This document shows, piece by piece, positions 48,401 through 61,600 of a stretch of 64,000 bases of DNA (the stretch's first letter is position 1; the number at the start of each line of letters is the position of its first letter). A program made the translations under genes and the position numbers. The stretch lies in assembly GCA_038502055.1 (NCBI GenBank), contig JAXRKN010000040.1, positions 3,162,001-3,226,000 on the forward strand. Reading direction: 5' to 3'. The notes beneath the pieces were generated by a model that was not told where the DNA came from, ran no database searches, and saw nothing but the letters and a program-made list of their open reading frames with translations. The DNA is from Tanytarsus gracilentus (lineage: Eukaryota; Arthropoda; Insecta; Diptera; Chironomidae).

Positions 48401-51400
48401 TGCAATGTTTAACAGAATAAATATACGCACATGATATGAGGAAAACGCAATTAAAAAGCTGTTGATGCTCAAATGCATGCCAAATAAAAATCGTTCAATG
48501 TAGGGCGGGACATACGAGGACAATTTTGAGTTTCAGTTATAAAGCGAATTAACATTTAAAGTGTTCCACGTACATAAGGTGTCGGTATTGTGAAAAATTC
48601 CTCTTTTTCTTGATTCCTACTCTTCCTTCATGCAATCTACGTTTGAACGCGTGCCATGTTTAACCAAAAAAATCCACCCTTAACTTTGATCCGAATTCCA
48701 TAAAAGAAAGAAAGAGAGAGAGGAATAAAAAAAATCTAACATGTGTGAACCGACGAGAATTGTGCTGCAGTCATTCCTATTTGGGGTTCCTCATTCGAGT
48801 GAAGAAGAGACTTTTTAAAACAACATTCGGTTTATGCACACAACTGATCAAATGATGATGATTATAATTATTTTTATCCTTCAGTGAATTTTTTTATAAA
48901 TTTTGTCATTCTTTCTTCTTCTTACTTTCTGACTTTTGCTGTACTTTTAATACTCTGTTACATTTTAAATAAATTATGTTTAAAAAATACATGCACACTT
49001 TCGACACGAGTTCATTTTTGGTTTAATTTTTCAGTTAGAGGGTTTGCTTTTCACTCAAGCGTTGAAATCTTTTGAGTTTGACAGGACGAAAATTTGAAGC
49101 CTCATCGAGGGTTGAAATTATTTAAACTTTGGACTTTTCGTTAATTTGTGGATAATCTAAAGTGTTTTTGCTAGCAAAATCCTGATTCAATTTTTTTCCA
49201 CCTTTCCTAATCTAAATTTTCAAACAACGAAAAAAAAATAAAATTAATTGAAACGATGAAACAATAAAAATTGACCGATATGCGAAAACATTCCATTTAA
49301 GGAACAACTGTGGGATGTATAATCATAATGAAAGAAAAAATAAATTGTAAGTAAAATCGCGACAAAATTTTTAGTCTTTTGAATTTTGCCGATTGTACGC
49401 TAACGGTAAGGAAAGAAAAGAAACCACGGACTTATCTCGTTAATGAAGCGATATGTAACAGCTTTAATACAAATGAAACAATAGTTCTCGGGAGAGTAAA
49501 ATTAAATGTAATAAACAATCGTAGATTGTAACAAATCGCTACATTTATTTGCTTTCACGCAAAATGTAAAATAAAGAATCAGAAGCCAAAAAGAATAAAT
49601 TCTCCTGGTATCAAGAACTTTTCTTTTTCAAATGTATTTTTAAAAAATCTTAGATTAATTTTAAATATAAAATAAAAACAATTTTCTCTATATTTAAATA
49701 AATTTAAAATCAAGCAGTTCAGGAAGTTAAACATGACTAAATAAATATCAATATTTTTATCAGTTTCGTAAAGGAGCCAATCATTTGTTTCAAATGGTAA
49801 AGCATTATGAATTAATTGTGCAAAAGATAAAGTGTATAGAAATTAAACTGAATATGGAAAACGAGAGATATTATTTTATTTTTATATTATTTCTCTCTCT
49901 CTAATATATCAGCTCCTCGCAAAAAAACTTTTGTTATGTCGAAGCTCGTTTTCTGTAAACAATTCAAAGTATATTACGGTTCTGCTACTTACTGTTTAAT
50001 AACAAGTTGCAGCAATAAGTGGATTATTAATAAAACAGAGAATCACATTTGAATGTCTCCAACAATCGATGTTAAAAGGAGCATAATGTGTGAATTTAAA
50101 ATGAGATTCAAGCTGTGATATGAAAATTCCATTCGGTAAATCTCTGTAAATCTTGAGGAAGTCATGGAATTCAATTAGCTACAAATTACTGTGCTTTATA
50201 ATATTCTCTTTTGTTGGCAATTCATGGTTCGAACTTTTGAAATTTAGTGAGAGAACTAAATACAATCATAGTTAGTGAAAAAAAGGAGCAGAACAAAAGT
50301 GATAGCAATTAGCAGAACATTACACAATTTTATTAACTCTGCATACAATACTGTTTGCGGTATGAAGGTAGAGAAAAAGCTGGCTGCTGCTGTACTGTAT
50401 AGATAACTATAAGAAGAAAGAAAAGCGAGCGATAAACCGCAAAAACAATTAAATGTTAAAAGATGTAAGCGAATTGTAGTTCAAGTGACTGCAGCGTGCA
50501 TAATACACGAATCATTGAAGTCAGTTCGTGGCGCTTTGTATTCTCATATATGGTACTGTGGACAAACAACGCAAGAGATTTGCTTCTTGCATTTAATTTA
50601 ATTTCTACTAACTTCGTCTGCTGAAGCAGACGTAGACAATAATTATGGCAATAACAATAATTGCGATGCATTGCAATGTATCCGATTGTTTATAAATATT
50701 CAGTTATAGATAAGATTAAAATGAAATAGAAATTTTCGAATTGTATTAACGATTTAAATTTTCTATATGTTTCTCTTGACAATTCAAAATGTTTTGAAAT
50801 GCTTTTTTTATAATTTTTTCATTTATAGCCTTTGCAAACTCATACATAAAAATCATATAAAAACTTTGTAGAATTAAGTGCAGCTAATTTAAAATTATTT
50901 TTTTATGCAGAAAAAATATTCTTCCACTGTGAATGTATCCTCAAAAATTATTTAAACTAATGCCTTTATTGATTTTAGCATTTATGCGAGTTCATTTAAT
51001 TTAAAAATGTCGCAAACGATTGGAAAATCGCTTCCGCCATTTCCGCGATTTATTTCAGAGTTAAAAATCAATATTATGTACTATGAAGCCTCTCAAGGAT
51101 AATAAATTTTCCACATGAGTTTCTAAAGCTTCTTTATTATTTAAAACGATGAGTTGAAACACCTTTTGTATATTCATTTTGTATATTCTCTTTATTTTTA
51201 CCTTTCTTTATTATATAAATACATAATGTCAATTTTTTATGTATAATAATTTACCCAATAGTTTCTCTCGTTAATAAATATCATTCCATTTTTTAACCAT
51301 CCATTTCCGTTATCGCATATCATGTCTTGTAGATCAATTCTTTTTTAAAGAGATTTCCTCGCGTATATTTAATTATCCCAAAAATTTAATATATATAACT

Positions 51401-52404
51401 CACAAAAAATCAATCCAAACATTAAATTTGACTGTTAACAAATTATTCAAACTCGCTTTTATCGTCAACCGACCAAAATATATTGTGTGAAAATATAAAT
51501 CAATAATTGATATTAAAAACTATATATATATTCATTTTTAACTTCACTTTTGTCAGTTTCCTATTTTTAAAAAATAAAACTAATTTTTTATATTGTAATA
51601 TTTTATGTTATATTTTTTTTTGCTTATGATAAGTAACATAAAGAAAATGTAAGTTGTAAACAGCATTTGAATGTATTATTTTATCATCGTCTTAAGGAAC
51701 AAGAGGTTTTTAGAAAGTATGAAAAAGGTAAAGAGTAAAAGAAATCTAATAAAGAGGAAAAACAGAGTAAATATATGACTTATAGTAATTAAAATGTAGA
51801 CTATCAGTTTAAAGGATTTTTTTTGTTTTGTAAAAACTTAATATATGTCAGATTTACATATTTTTCTGGTGAGCCCAAAGAGCTGCTCTTCTGTGTGATT
51901 TAGATTTTAAATTCACCTTCGCAATAAAGCATATTAATCTCAATCTGATTAAATCTTATTAATTGCCTTAAATACCTTAATTTTTATAATATTTTTCGTT
52001 CTCTGTTTTTTAACGACACGTTACTCAACTATTTCATAATTCATAACAATGACTGGGGGCGCCTTAGAATGAAATGATTTTATTTTCTATATAGTTCGTA
52101 TTTTATTAAGATTTACTAAGATCTTTAAAATCATTTACTTCACGAGTCTATTTAATAAAAGAAGCTGTTGATGCTGATAATATTCTGTTTCTATGAAGTT
52201 TGTTCCTATTTATGCATACATATAAGTATCTACTTAATGCATTCATGTATGTTTTTTATTTTTAAGTAATTTCATTACCATTCCGATACTTTTTTTGGCA
52301 ACACATAAAATTAAATAACTCTTTGATAATTGTTGCATCGGTGACTTGTGTTTAGTGTATTTAAGTACCACTTAGATTATCGGCCAAAATGGGAGAATAT
52401 CCAA
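45416..52404. other. Gene-poor 7-kb region
   Basis: No supportable gene was found. The left end is the Sens-like 3' UTR, with AATAAA at 45968-45973 and 46055-46060 as candidates. The right end may include distal enc 3' UTR. A TATATAAA at 46555-46562 has no clear initiator. The region is AT-rich with short random frames and is a plausible home for enhancers of the Sens-like gene. Confidence 0.5.
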
Positions 52405-52620
52405 TTTTCCCATTTTCTTTTTTTTATTATTAATCATTTTATTATTTTTTTTTTCATTAAACCATTTAGCAATTTTATGATTATTTTTTTTTTTATAAAT
52501 TTTTTTTTTTATTTTTTAATTAATTTTATTATTTTTTTTATTTTTTATAATATTTTTCATTTTATAAAATTAATGAAATTAATATTTTTCTTATTTTTCT
52601 TATTTTTATTTTAAATCTAC
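52405..52620. repeat. T-rich low-complexity tract
   Basis: About 215 bp of nearly pure T with scattered A. It is A-rich on the enc-sense strand. Apparent peptides here are runs of Phe, Ile and Leu and are not genes. Confidence 0.85.
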
Positions 52621-52775
52621 ATCAAAATTGTGAATTTTTTCAAAAAATATTTTTTATGTTCTTTGGATTTATAAAGAATGACATTTTATTCAATATAAAT
52701 GTTTTTTTTAATTTATTTTAATATTTTATATAAATTTATAAAAATAAATTATATATTTTTATAATTTTAATGCGT

Positions 52776-52910
52776 TTAGTTTGCCGATTAAAATCGGCCG
52801 TTTAATCGGCAGACTAAATAATCGGCCGATAATCTGCAGACTAAAATCGCCCGATTAATCGGCAGATTAAAAAATCTGCAAGCGATCGGCCGATTAATCT
52901 GCAAGTCCGG
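52776..52910. repeat. Degenerate ATCGGCCGAT / TCTGCAGA repeat block
   Basis: The self-complementary core ATCGGCCGAT or a one- or two-base variant occurs at about 52793, 52821, 52846 and 52885. Between the cores lie CGGCAGA, TCTGCAGA and TCTGCAAG motifs and GATTAATC. It is a G+C-richer island in very AT-rich DNA, about 90 bp beyond the enc stop codon, so it probably lies in the enc 3' UTR. Confidence 0.75.
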
Positions 52911-52999
52911 TGACCAAACACCGTTTAGTGTTTTAGAATTTTTAATAGGAATTTGGAGACTTTTTCGTTTGATTGACATTCTCGATCAGCATTTCCTGT

Positions 53000-55900
53000 C
53001 TATCTTTGATAATTACGATTTCCTTTATAATTCTGATTTTGCATCGCACGCGGTCTTGGGCCACCTAATTAATATGAAAGAGTTTTCATTAAAATTTCTT
53101 CATATATATGATAATGGTAAATCCTACCAGGCAACATCATTGTTGAATATACACCTGCTAACGGTGCTAATGGCGCTCTTATATCACTCGAAGGAGATTT
53201 TCTACAGCCAGGCAACGGCTGTTTAAGAAAAATATAAAATAAATTAATTTCAAACCTCAATTTAGAAATGAATTTTTTAAACTCACATTTGCAAACGTAA
53301 ATGCCTGGCCGAATTTAACGTACATTCCCGCTGTCATTGGATTGTTGTAGCCAATCAAAGTTTGAGGATGGCATTGGTCGAGAAGTGGAGTCGATGAACC
53401 AGGGTTTTGAGTGTGAACATTAAATGGAAAACAAGTCTGTATTTGAGTCGTTTCTGCTGCATTATTGTTAGGATTGTGGTGTAAATTATGGTTGATGGCT
53501 CCTGCACTGCCACCACGGTAAAATGTTCCATTAGACGCTCCATACGATGGTTGTTGATGAGAGTATTGATAAGTTCGTGCGTGATCGTAAGACGTAATAC
53601 TGTTGGGAGAATTATTTGATTCCGTAGAGTTTGTGCTTGGTGTGCTTCGCGAATGATGGTTGGGCACCATGCTTGCCGAGCTGTTATTTCGTTTTAAATC
53701 AAGTGGAGGAATTCTTGCAGGTCCTCGAGGAGTATACTTTCCACCATAAGTCGGTACTTCAGAATTGTCATTTGAATTTGGACTGCCACTGTTGCTGTTT
53801 TGATGCTGATTTTTATTAAAAAATGGTTTTGGTTGGTAAGTGCTTGAACCTGGATCACGATTAGGTGTATTTCTCACTTGATTATTCCTCATGTTATTGC
53901 TTAAAGATGGATTATATGTGTCTTCATTATGACTATTATTGGATACCCCCACATTAGTTTTTTTGTTTTGTATTCCTCCTGAAGCTGGATGATGATAGCC
54001 TCCAAATGATCCTTGCCGTTGATTGTTTACATTCGATCCTCCCTGTTTTGGATGAGATGAATAATTTTGCGTTGTTAAGTTTCCACCGTTATAACTTTTC
54101 CTTGGGCCTCCTCTTTTCTCCTCACAGTGCACAATATGTAAGGGAGTTTGATTCGTTGGAGCTGCTGTTAAGATGGGAGGTGTTGAAAAGAGTGGAGGAT
54201 TTTTAAAGTTTGATGCAGATGTTGTCAATGGCAATGGAGTACTCGGAGTTGATTGTGGAGTTAAATTATTATTGTTGTTGTTGCTGCTATTTGAATTTCC
54301 TCCACTATTTATTTGCTGATTGAATGGAAAGTGAGAAATAATTTCTCCGCCTGAGCTGGTTTGGAAAGAATGCGGAGTAGAGGGAACTGTCCCGGTTACA
54401 GCAGCACTTGTTGTATGTGGAATAACTGAACTGATAATTGTAGTGTTTGCCTGAGGATGAGTCACTGGCTGATGGTAAAATCCAGTTGTTGGAGCTGGAT
54501 AAGGTAAAACATTAGGATACATCGAAGATGGAATTGCATAAATTGCAGTTGGTCCTGCATTGTTAGTTGATTCTGTAGCAGTGGCTAGTGAGAAAGGAAC
54601 ACTTGAAGAAAATGTCTGCATTGGAACGGCAGCAGCCGGTGCATTATTTGCCGAATTGTTCGATAATGGAGAATTTCTTCTTCCCATCGTATTTGAATTT
54701 GTACTTGAATTTTGTGTGTTTGAAAATGATGCTGATTGTATCATTGCTGCATTTGGGGTTTGTGAGCCAAGGCCTAATGGCGTCGATGCTTGAGTCGCTA
54801 AATTAAAAAATTTTAAATAAATTTATTGTTTTTTTGATAATTTATAAAAAGTCACCTGCTCCTGGCGGTAGAAAATATGTCATTGGCTGTGGCCAAATAT
54901 TTTGATATGAAGCACCTAAAATGATTTTATTGTTAATTTGTGATTTTTAAGAATTATTTTGCCTTTTACCATTCACGGGATAAGTAGCATAGCTCATTGG
55001 TTGATAAGCAGCTCCCACCGGATATTGAGTAACTTGACCAGCAATAGCTGGTTGATTTGTAAACTGTTCTGAAGAGTAAACAACGGGGCCTTGATATAAT
55101 GCCGGCCCATTATAAGGCGTTGCAACAGGTAAGACCGTCAAGTTTGGATCTCTAGCACCTTGATCAAATGAAATCGGAACCCAGCAGCTCGAAACTTCAT
55201 TATCCTAAAAAGCGAAATGTCAAAAATTAATAAAATAATTTAGTGCACAGCATAAAATTTTTGAGAATTTAAAATTACGCATCACAGCCTTGCCATATTT
55301 TTTTTACATACCGTGGACGTAGTTGTATATGAATACATCACAGGTTGTGACAAAACGTACAAAGTGCCATCAGGCTGTGATATATATAAATATTTTTTTT
55401 GTAAGATTGAGAAGAAAAATAAAAGAAGAAAAAAAAACATAAAAAATTGTTTACAACTCATTTCTTTTTCTTTATTATGTATTAAAAATTTAAAAAGAGA
55501 TTTAACTCACCCCTGTATGATAAATAGCTCCAGTATCCAATGGGGTTGTGAACGAAGGAGCCGAAGCATAGCTCAAAACAGGAGGCATTGTCGGCATTGT
55601 CGAGGCAACGGCATTTTGCGTATAAGGATTTGTTTGGAATCTGATCTCATGGACGGGAGAAGTTTCCGTAAAGGACGTGATTTCATCTTTTCTATGCTTT
55701 GTATCAGTATTTCCTTCCATTTCAATCAATGGTTGCACACTTGATGTCGGAGTTACAGATTCCTAATTATTATTAATTTATTAATGATTATGAGGATTAA
55801 AAAAATCCATCTCTGCCTACCTCTTCTTCATTGATTATCATTTCGTTAATTGGTAGATTGGGACTTGTAGATTGATTCTTTTGCTTTGGTGAGATTTCTT

Positions 55901-58671
55901 CTGCGTTCAACAGAGATTTAAGTTCGCTTTGACTAGCTGCGAAAATTCAATAAAATCACGTGTCACTAATATTTTCTCAAACCATTTTGTAAATGACACA
56001 CAAAAGCAAACAAAAAATTACTAACATTTATTTTCACAATTTTCATCTTTGGTTTTGCAGCTTTCTTCTTCGGCAAATGTCTCTAAATTATTATTTTTCT
56101 GCGTTATCTGATCATACTCATCTTTTTCATCGTCGTCATTTGAATCTTCATCATTTTCCGCTATATTAGTAGATGGATTAATTTTTGAATACTTGTTTTC
56201 TAATAGGATAACAGCAGAACTTTCTGCGTCTCCATTGACTTTAGTTTTAGTAAAACTATTGTTAGTAGTACTCTCTCTAGTGTTAGGCTTGCCATTATTG
56301 TTCAAAGATTTTTGACGTTCAGATTTCTTACGTGTATTGGAACAGCGGATAGTAGCTGGTGGATTTGAGGGATCATAATGATACAGTGAACTATAAAAAA
56401 TATGTTAAATTTTTACTTTTACAAAATTATTTATTATTTCTTGCCCATCTTGATTCATGATCGGTTGCAATGTTGATGGATCGATGATGAGACTGCCTTT
56501 TGGAACACTTGCTAAGTCTGTCACAGCCCAAACAACTCCTCTACCATCAGGTGATTGTGCGCTTTGATTTTGTAGCTCAGGAGTTTCATATCCACCGGTA
56601 GGTGATGGTGTAACAGAGTCAGATCTCAAAGATTGAGTTTTGTAGCTAAAAAAATTATTCATTCAAAATTAAATATATTTTTATACTGTGCAATAAATAC
56701 CCGCTACTTGATGGTGAAAGTCTCCATGTTGTGCTCGTTGTTGAGTCTTGCTTATGAAATCTTGAACCTGTACTTTTATTGGATGTCATCGAATCGTCCC
56801 TAGAGAGCGGCGGATTGTGACCATGACCATAGCCTCCAAAGCTATGCGATTTTGAAGTCATAGAATTTCTATCCTCATAACGACCATCCATTGACTATAA
56901 AAAAATTAATATAAATAAACAACTCATGATTAATTAGATTCAATTAACTCACAGATTGATTATGAATTTTCATTAATCGGATAGGAACTTTCAATTTATT
57001 TGAAATTTCACCACTTCCATCATGAATCCATTGCCATTCCTAAAAAAATAATTGATGATTAATAATTTTCTCACGATTAAAAAAACAGCATTACTTTTTC
57101 ATTTTCTTCATCACGTTCTTCAAAACTCTTTGCTTTACGATGAAGAATGCCTCGCTGAACAGATAGAAGACCTCCTTGCCGATAATCTTCGAAACTGTGA
57201 GTTTCTCTTTTAAGAATTGATCGACGAGGCTCCTCACTGAATGTATCTCTAATGAGGGTCTTAAATCGAATCTTAAAAAAATTTCAAAATTAAAATATCA
57301 TGAGAAAAAGTTATTTAACGTTTTTACTTCTGGGATTCTCGTATCTTTGGTTGTGGATGCAATGACCGACTGTTGAGTTGAATCGACATTATGATCCATG
57401 CCAAAATATGCTGCTGTTCTGTGAACAAGCATTCGATTGTAGGAAGACATAGGTGGAAACTTGATGAAAGAACGACCCCTAAGGAAATATTAAAAATTAA
57501 ATTGATGATTTTATGATAAAAAGTAATTTCTTCTCATACGTTTGATCCACAGCCAATTGTAGTAATTCTCGCTCTATTTTCATTAACATATTTCGATCTT
57601 TTGCATTTTTATTTAACGTTTCTTTGAAGAACTGCACAAGATCTATGCCATTTTGGTCGACAAATTGTTCACTCGAGCTATCACGCGATATGAAGCCTGA
57701 TGACGTGTTTCCACCTTCAAATGACGAGGAAGAGCCCATATTCTTGAGGGGTGGTTTACCCTTGACATTAACAGAACATGTATGTACAGTTTTTGAACCG
57801 ACACTTGTGTTATGGTTATAGCTTTCATTTTGAGAATAGCTTGGACTCTTGCATTGACTTCTCGAAGGTGAAATGATTGATCTTTCCTCATTGGGATTGT
57901 AAGAGTCAATTGAGCCATTTTCATACTCGTTTTCACATGAAAGCTGTTGATGTCGCTGTTTTCGATCACTTTGTGGCGACTGTAGATGGTGATTAATAGA
58001 CGCTGATGGTAATATTGAGATTGTTTGAGATCCTGATTTATATTGCTGCGACAGCTGCTGCGCTGCTTTTTCATGAGATTCATTTGCATCTTCACATAGT
58101 GAGTTGTTGTTCGAAGATGTGTCAGATGAAACTGACTTTCTATTGTTTCGTGATCCACTGTTTGACCAACCGACTTTAGTTTTTGGTGGCGACAGTTTTG
58201 GAAATTCGATATCTAGTTGACTTTTCCCACTAGTACCATGAATTTCCGTTTGGGGTATGACGAAGGTCGGTGTGGGTGCCGACAAATGCTGTGCGGACAT
58301 TGAAGATTGTTGTGATTCGTCGGAAGTCAAAAACGTAGGTGCAGTGGGTGAGTGAGATTTCATATCGCTCGGTGAATGTGAATTCGGTGTTCGCGGTGGT
58401 GAAGCTGATTCTTTCATAGCATGGCTTCTTGTTAGTTGCTTATTCTTATTACTGTTGCCCTATTAAAAAAATGATAACTCAGGTTCTAAATCACATTGAA
58501 AATGTTTACCCTTGAATAGCTTTTATTCTGTTTGCTCAAATGCTGCTGTCGTTGATCATCGCTAGAGTCATCTCGTTTATATTCATTTAATTGTTTGTCA
58601 GTTTCATTTGTTGATGTGGTTACAAGAATTGGAGCATTGGGGGTAATTTGCGAAGATATTACGGAGCTCAT
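53000..58671 (-). CDS. enc: Encore, R3H/SUZ-domain RNA-associated protein
   Basis: Encore (R3HDM1/2-ARPP21 family) acts in the fly germline, in cyst-division control and gurken mRNA regulation. Minus-strand exons are 58510-58671, 57540-58459, 57328-57478, 57095-57271, 56953-57039, 56701-56894, 56445-56645, 56026-56390, 55821-55936, 55511-55762, 55312-55374, 54970-55204, 54856-54915, 53287-54797, 53128-53218 and 53000-53064, giving 4650 nt or 1549 aa. The R3H domain (about residues 335-405) reads MLMKIERELLQLAVDQTGRS and FIKFPPMSSYNRMLVHRTAA. The SUZ-like part includes RRSILKRETHSFEDYRQGG and HRKAKSFEERDEENEKEWQW. A KQLTRSHAMKESASPPRTP block lies near the N terminus. The C-terminal half is N/Q/P/S-rich and ends PGGPRPRAMQNQNYKGN. 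The intron after exon 7 uses a GC donor. The exon 8/9 junction has two frame-compatible choices; the GTTAGT donor is preferred. Confidence 0.92.
56391..56444 (-). other. GC-AG intron in enc
   Basis: Exon 7 ends AATCAAGATGG and the intron begins GCAAGA. The next exon begins at T56390, giving MNQDGSLYHYDPSNPP, which matches the family. The only nearby GT donors (before 56414) are in the wrong phase and lead to a stop. The intron is 54 bp. Confidence 0.82.
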
Positions 58672-61600
58672 TCTTAAAAAAACACTTTTGACGCTCAACG
58701 CTGAAACGATCTCTCTGATATTTTAAGATTTTAGTTGCTCTTTTTTAATACGAATGCATATAGAATTTGTATGTCCGGATCATGTGTCTCTTTATTCGCA
58801 GGAGAAAAATTAGGTTGACTTTTTTAATGATTTATCTTTGTCCTTTTTTTCTGAAAAAAATATAATTACCAAATATAAGTTTTATGATAATGATTAAGAG
58901 TGATCCTTCGAAAATTCACACGCGTTTTCCCTTAAATTGAATAATTTTTCAATTCACCAGCTATTAAATACACGTGAACATATTTGTTATTATCTTGACC
59001 CTTTGGCATTTGTTTTCTCTTTATTCGTTTCGTGAAATTTCCTTTTCTTTTTTTTCTCATACATTTTCATTTGTAAGTCACGCGTAAGTCATATGGAAAA
59101 CCTAACTGGCAGAGCACAGTGAGGTAGAAAAGAAAAATCTATAGAATTTGACCTTTATCAACAAACTCACATTCGATTTTTTTTGACAGAGTGTAATTTT
59201 TCACAAAACGCGATATACATGCTTCTCAAAATCGGTAATAGCTTCAACTTTCCCTTTCATCACCCATGCACTACCCACTCACCCTCGTCATTTTTAGCTC
59301 ACCACCAACATAAAAATAATTCTCCTTATTCAAGGTTACACTTTCAAATGGATGTTGAATACTTTTTCAACAAGTTTTTCTGCATAGATTTAAAATTGAT
59401 ATTTCATTGATATGACATTTATTTTACTTTTAAAGTGTAAAATAATACTTTTCTTAAGGCCTTAATTTTTAACGAAATTTTGTAGTTATATATCAACTTT
59501 ATCTCAGTAACAGAGCATGATTATAATGAGCGAGAAAAGAACGTTTGTTCACCGAAAAATTGTTTAAAAATAGCAAGAAAGGCTTGATGTGTGTGAGAGA
59601 GCTCATATATATATATATATATAAAGTCAGGTTCCTCTTATTGTTGTAGTGTATTACATGGCGAAAATAAAATTACAAATGTTGGAAAATCTCTCATTAT
59701 GACGCAGTAAAAAAGTAAAGATAAAAGAAAGTATATGAAAACGGAATGTCTTGAAGCTTTATCACTCTGTGTTGTTGTAATTTAACATGTTGAAAAAAAT
59801 ATGCATCATCATATTCCACCATTAAAAAAGTATTTAAAAAATCGATAAAACGTCATGAGTGTGCGAAATTTAGCATCGAAATTTTTGACAAGGGCAGTTG
59901 TTCGTACAGCAGTATAACGTTTTCACCTGATTTCTATGCACGACTCAAAACGTCATCAGTGCAGACGCAAACAAAAATTTTCGTGTACTCTTTTCTTTTT
60001 CCTCCTATTCGTATGAATTCGGGAAAATACATTAACGTGAAATGCTCTCCATAGAAAAAAGTTTTCCGAAAAAAAAATCATTGTGCAACAAAAAAAACTC
60101 TTCTTATTTATTTTTTAGACTTCCAGAATGTGAATATCAAGAGCAAAAAGTCGATCTTTCTCTTTCCCCTGTGTACTTTTCTCTCTTTCTAGCTCTCACC
60201 CGATTTTCGTCTATCGATTTCTGCACCAATTTTTTCATCATTATTTTGCAAAAACATTTCAACGTACGAAATAATCGAAAATCTCACAAAATTGATTTCA
60301 TTAAAGCAAATATCACTCTATATCACTTTTTTATTTCTTAATAGTCCTCTTAGTTCATGTGTAAAAGTTTCATCAAAATACTTAAAAGATTGCACTATGA
60401 AGAAATCTTTCTTAAAATGGAGAGATTAAAGCTTTTCGTAAATCTTTTGTATCACTGGCACCTTAAAAATCACTTTAAAGACTGAGCGCGAGTCTTTCCA
60501 ACAAGTCCTTTCGGCTTGTTCACTCTTTCTCTCATTTTACAAAAAGTGAATCTTGCGCATGCGTCATAAAAGTATTTTTTTCATTCCGGGCAGAAGAGAG
60601 AGACCACGAACGAATTTTCAATTTATGAATCACAGCATAAAGTGCACATGCTAGTTGTACATAAAAATAAGTGCATTCGGGTTGACCTCTCTCATTACTC
60701 TCTCATTTTTGTCTTTTCATTTCACTTAGCAGAGGAATCTGTTGGAGATGTGGAGAGAAGAACTCATAACAACAACAACGGTGGCAGAGAAGAATTGAAA
60801 AATATAAAACTGTGCCAAATCGCTTCGGCTCGCATGCAATGAGCGAGCGATGCTGCTGCGACCTGCACAATGCAAAAATTCTTGACGCCTATATGCTGCT
60901 CCATAATATTTTAAACTTGATACTTTCCAAAGGAACCACGTTTTAACACTAAATCATAATATTTTGTATCTGTGTTATTGAATGTCTTTGAAAAAATGTA
61001 AATATTTTTTAAGAAAATCCTTTTTAATGAGTTTTTGTTTTAGCTCATTTTTCGGAGGTGTTGATTTACTTCTTTTTCGCGTTTAATGTATTTTTTTCAA
61101 GATAATTTAACCAATTTGTATTTATCACGCTACTTTTTTCTTCAGGGACAGATTGAAGAACAGTATATGCATTGACCGGTAGTATTATTTACTTTCTTAG
61201 AGGGATAAACATTTAGCAAAAAGAGAATTTGTCACGCGATATTTTAACAAAAATGAAAGTGTGTGTCCTTTGTGAGGTTAAAAGTTCTTAATTAAATATT
61301 TTGTTTTTTCAACCGATTTTTAAAATTAAAAATCGAATTTAACATATAAAAACTTAAACATGTACTGATTAAAGGAAAATCATCAATTTATTGATTTTCA
61401 ATGAATTTTATCGTGTCAAAGTCCTAGCCAATATATACTACAAAAAATATCCCACACATTTATCAGTATTTTAATTCACGAAAACAGCCCCTTTGGAAGT
61501 CCTTTATATGTGAAAAACTTGCAGGAAAAATCAATAAAGAGAGGAGATTTTATATAGGTCATACGAGAATTCATCTCGCATATATGCAAAAAAAATTATT

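Noticed and set aside
52348..52614. 88-codon Phe/Ile-rich frame
   Set aside because: It is the translation of a T-rich low-complexity tract.
52776..52910. CRISPR-like repeat spacing
   Set aside because: Repeats are degenerate, palindromic and unevenly spaced, with no unique spacers, and the genome is eukaryotic.
53069..53127. Unspliced extension at the end of encore (GRIYHYHIYEE onward to a stop)
   Set aside because: A GT donor at 53127 joins in phase to an acceptor before 53064 and gives an Arg/Gly/Asn-rich ending that fits the family better.
56411..56444. Extending enc exon 7 through to a GT donor near 56416 (EIINNFVK)
   Set aside because: The phase does not match exon 8 and would meet a stop. 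The GC donor at 56444 restores the conserved reading.
60042..60341. 99-codon frame upstream of enc
   Set aside because: Composition is Lys/Phe/Ser-rich as expected for random AT-rich DNA, with no domain or splice pattern.
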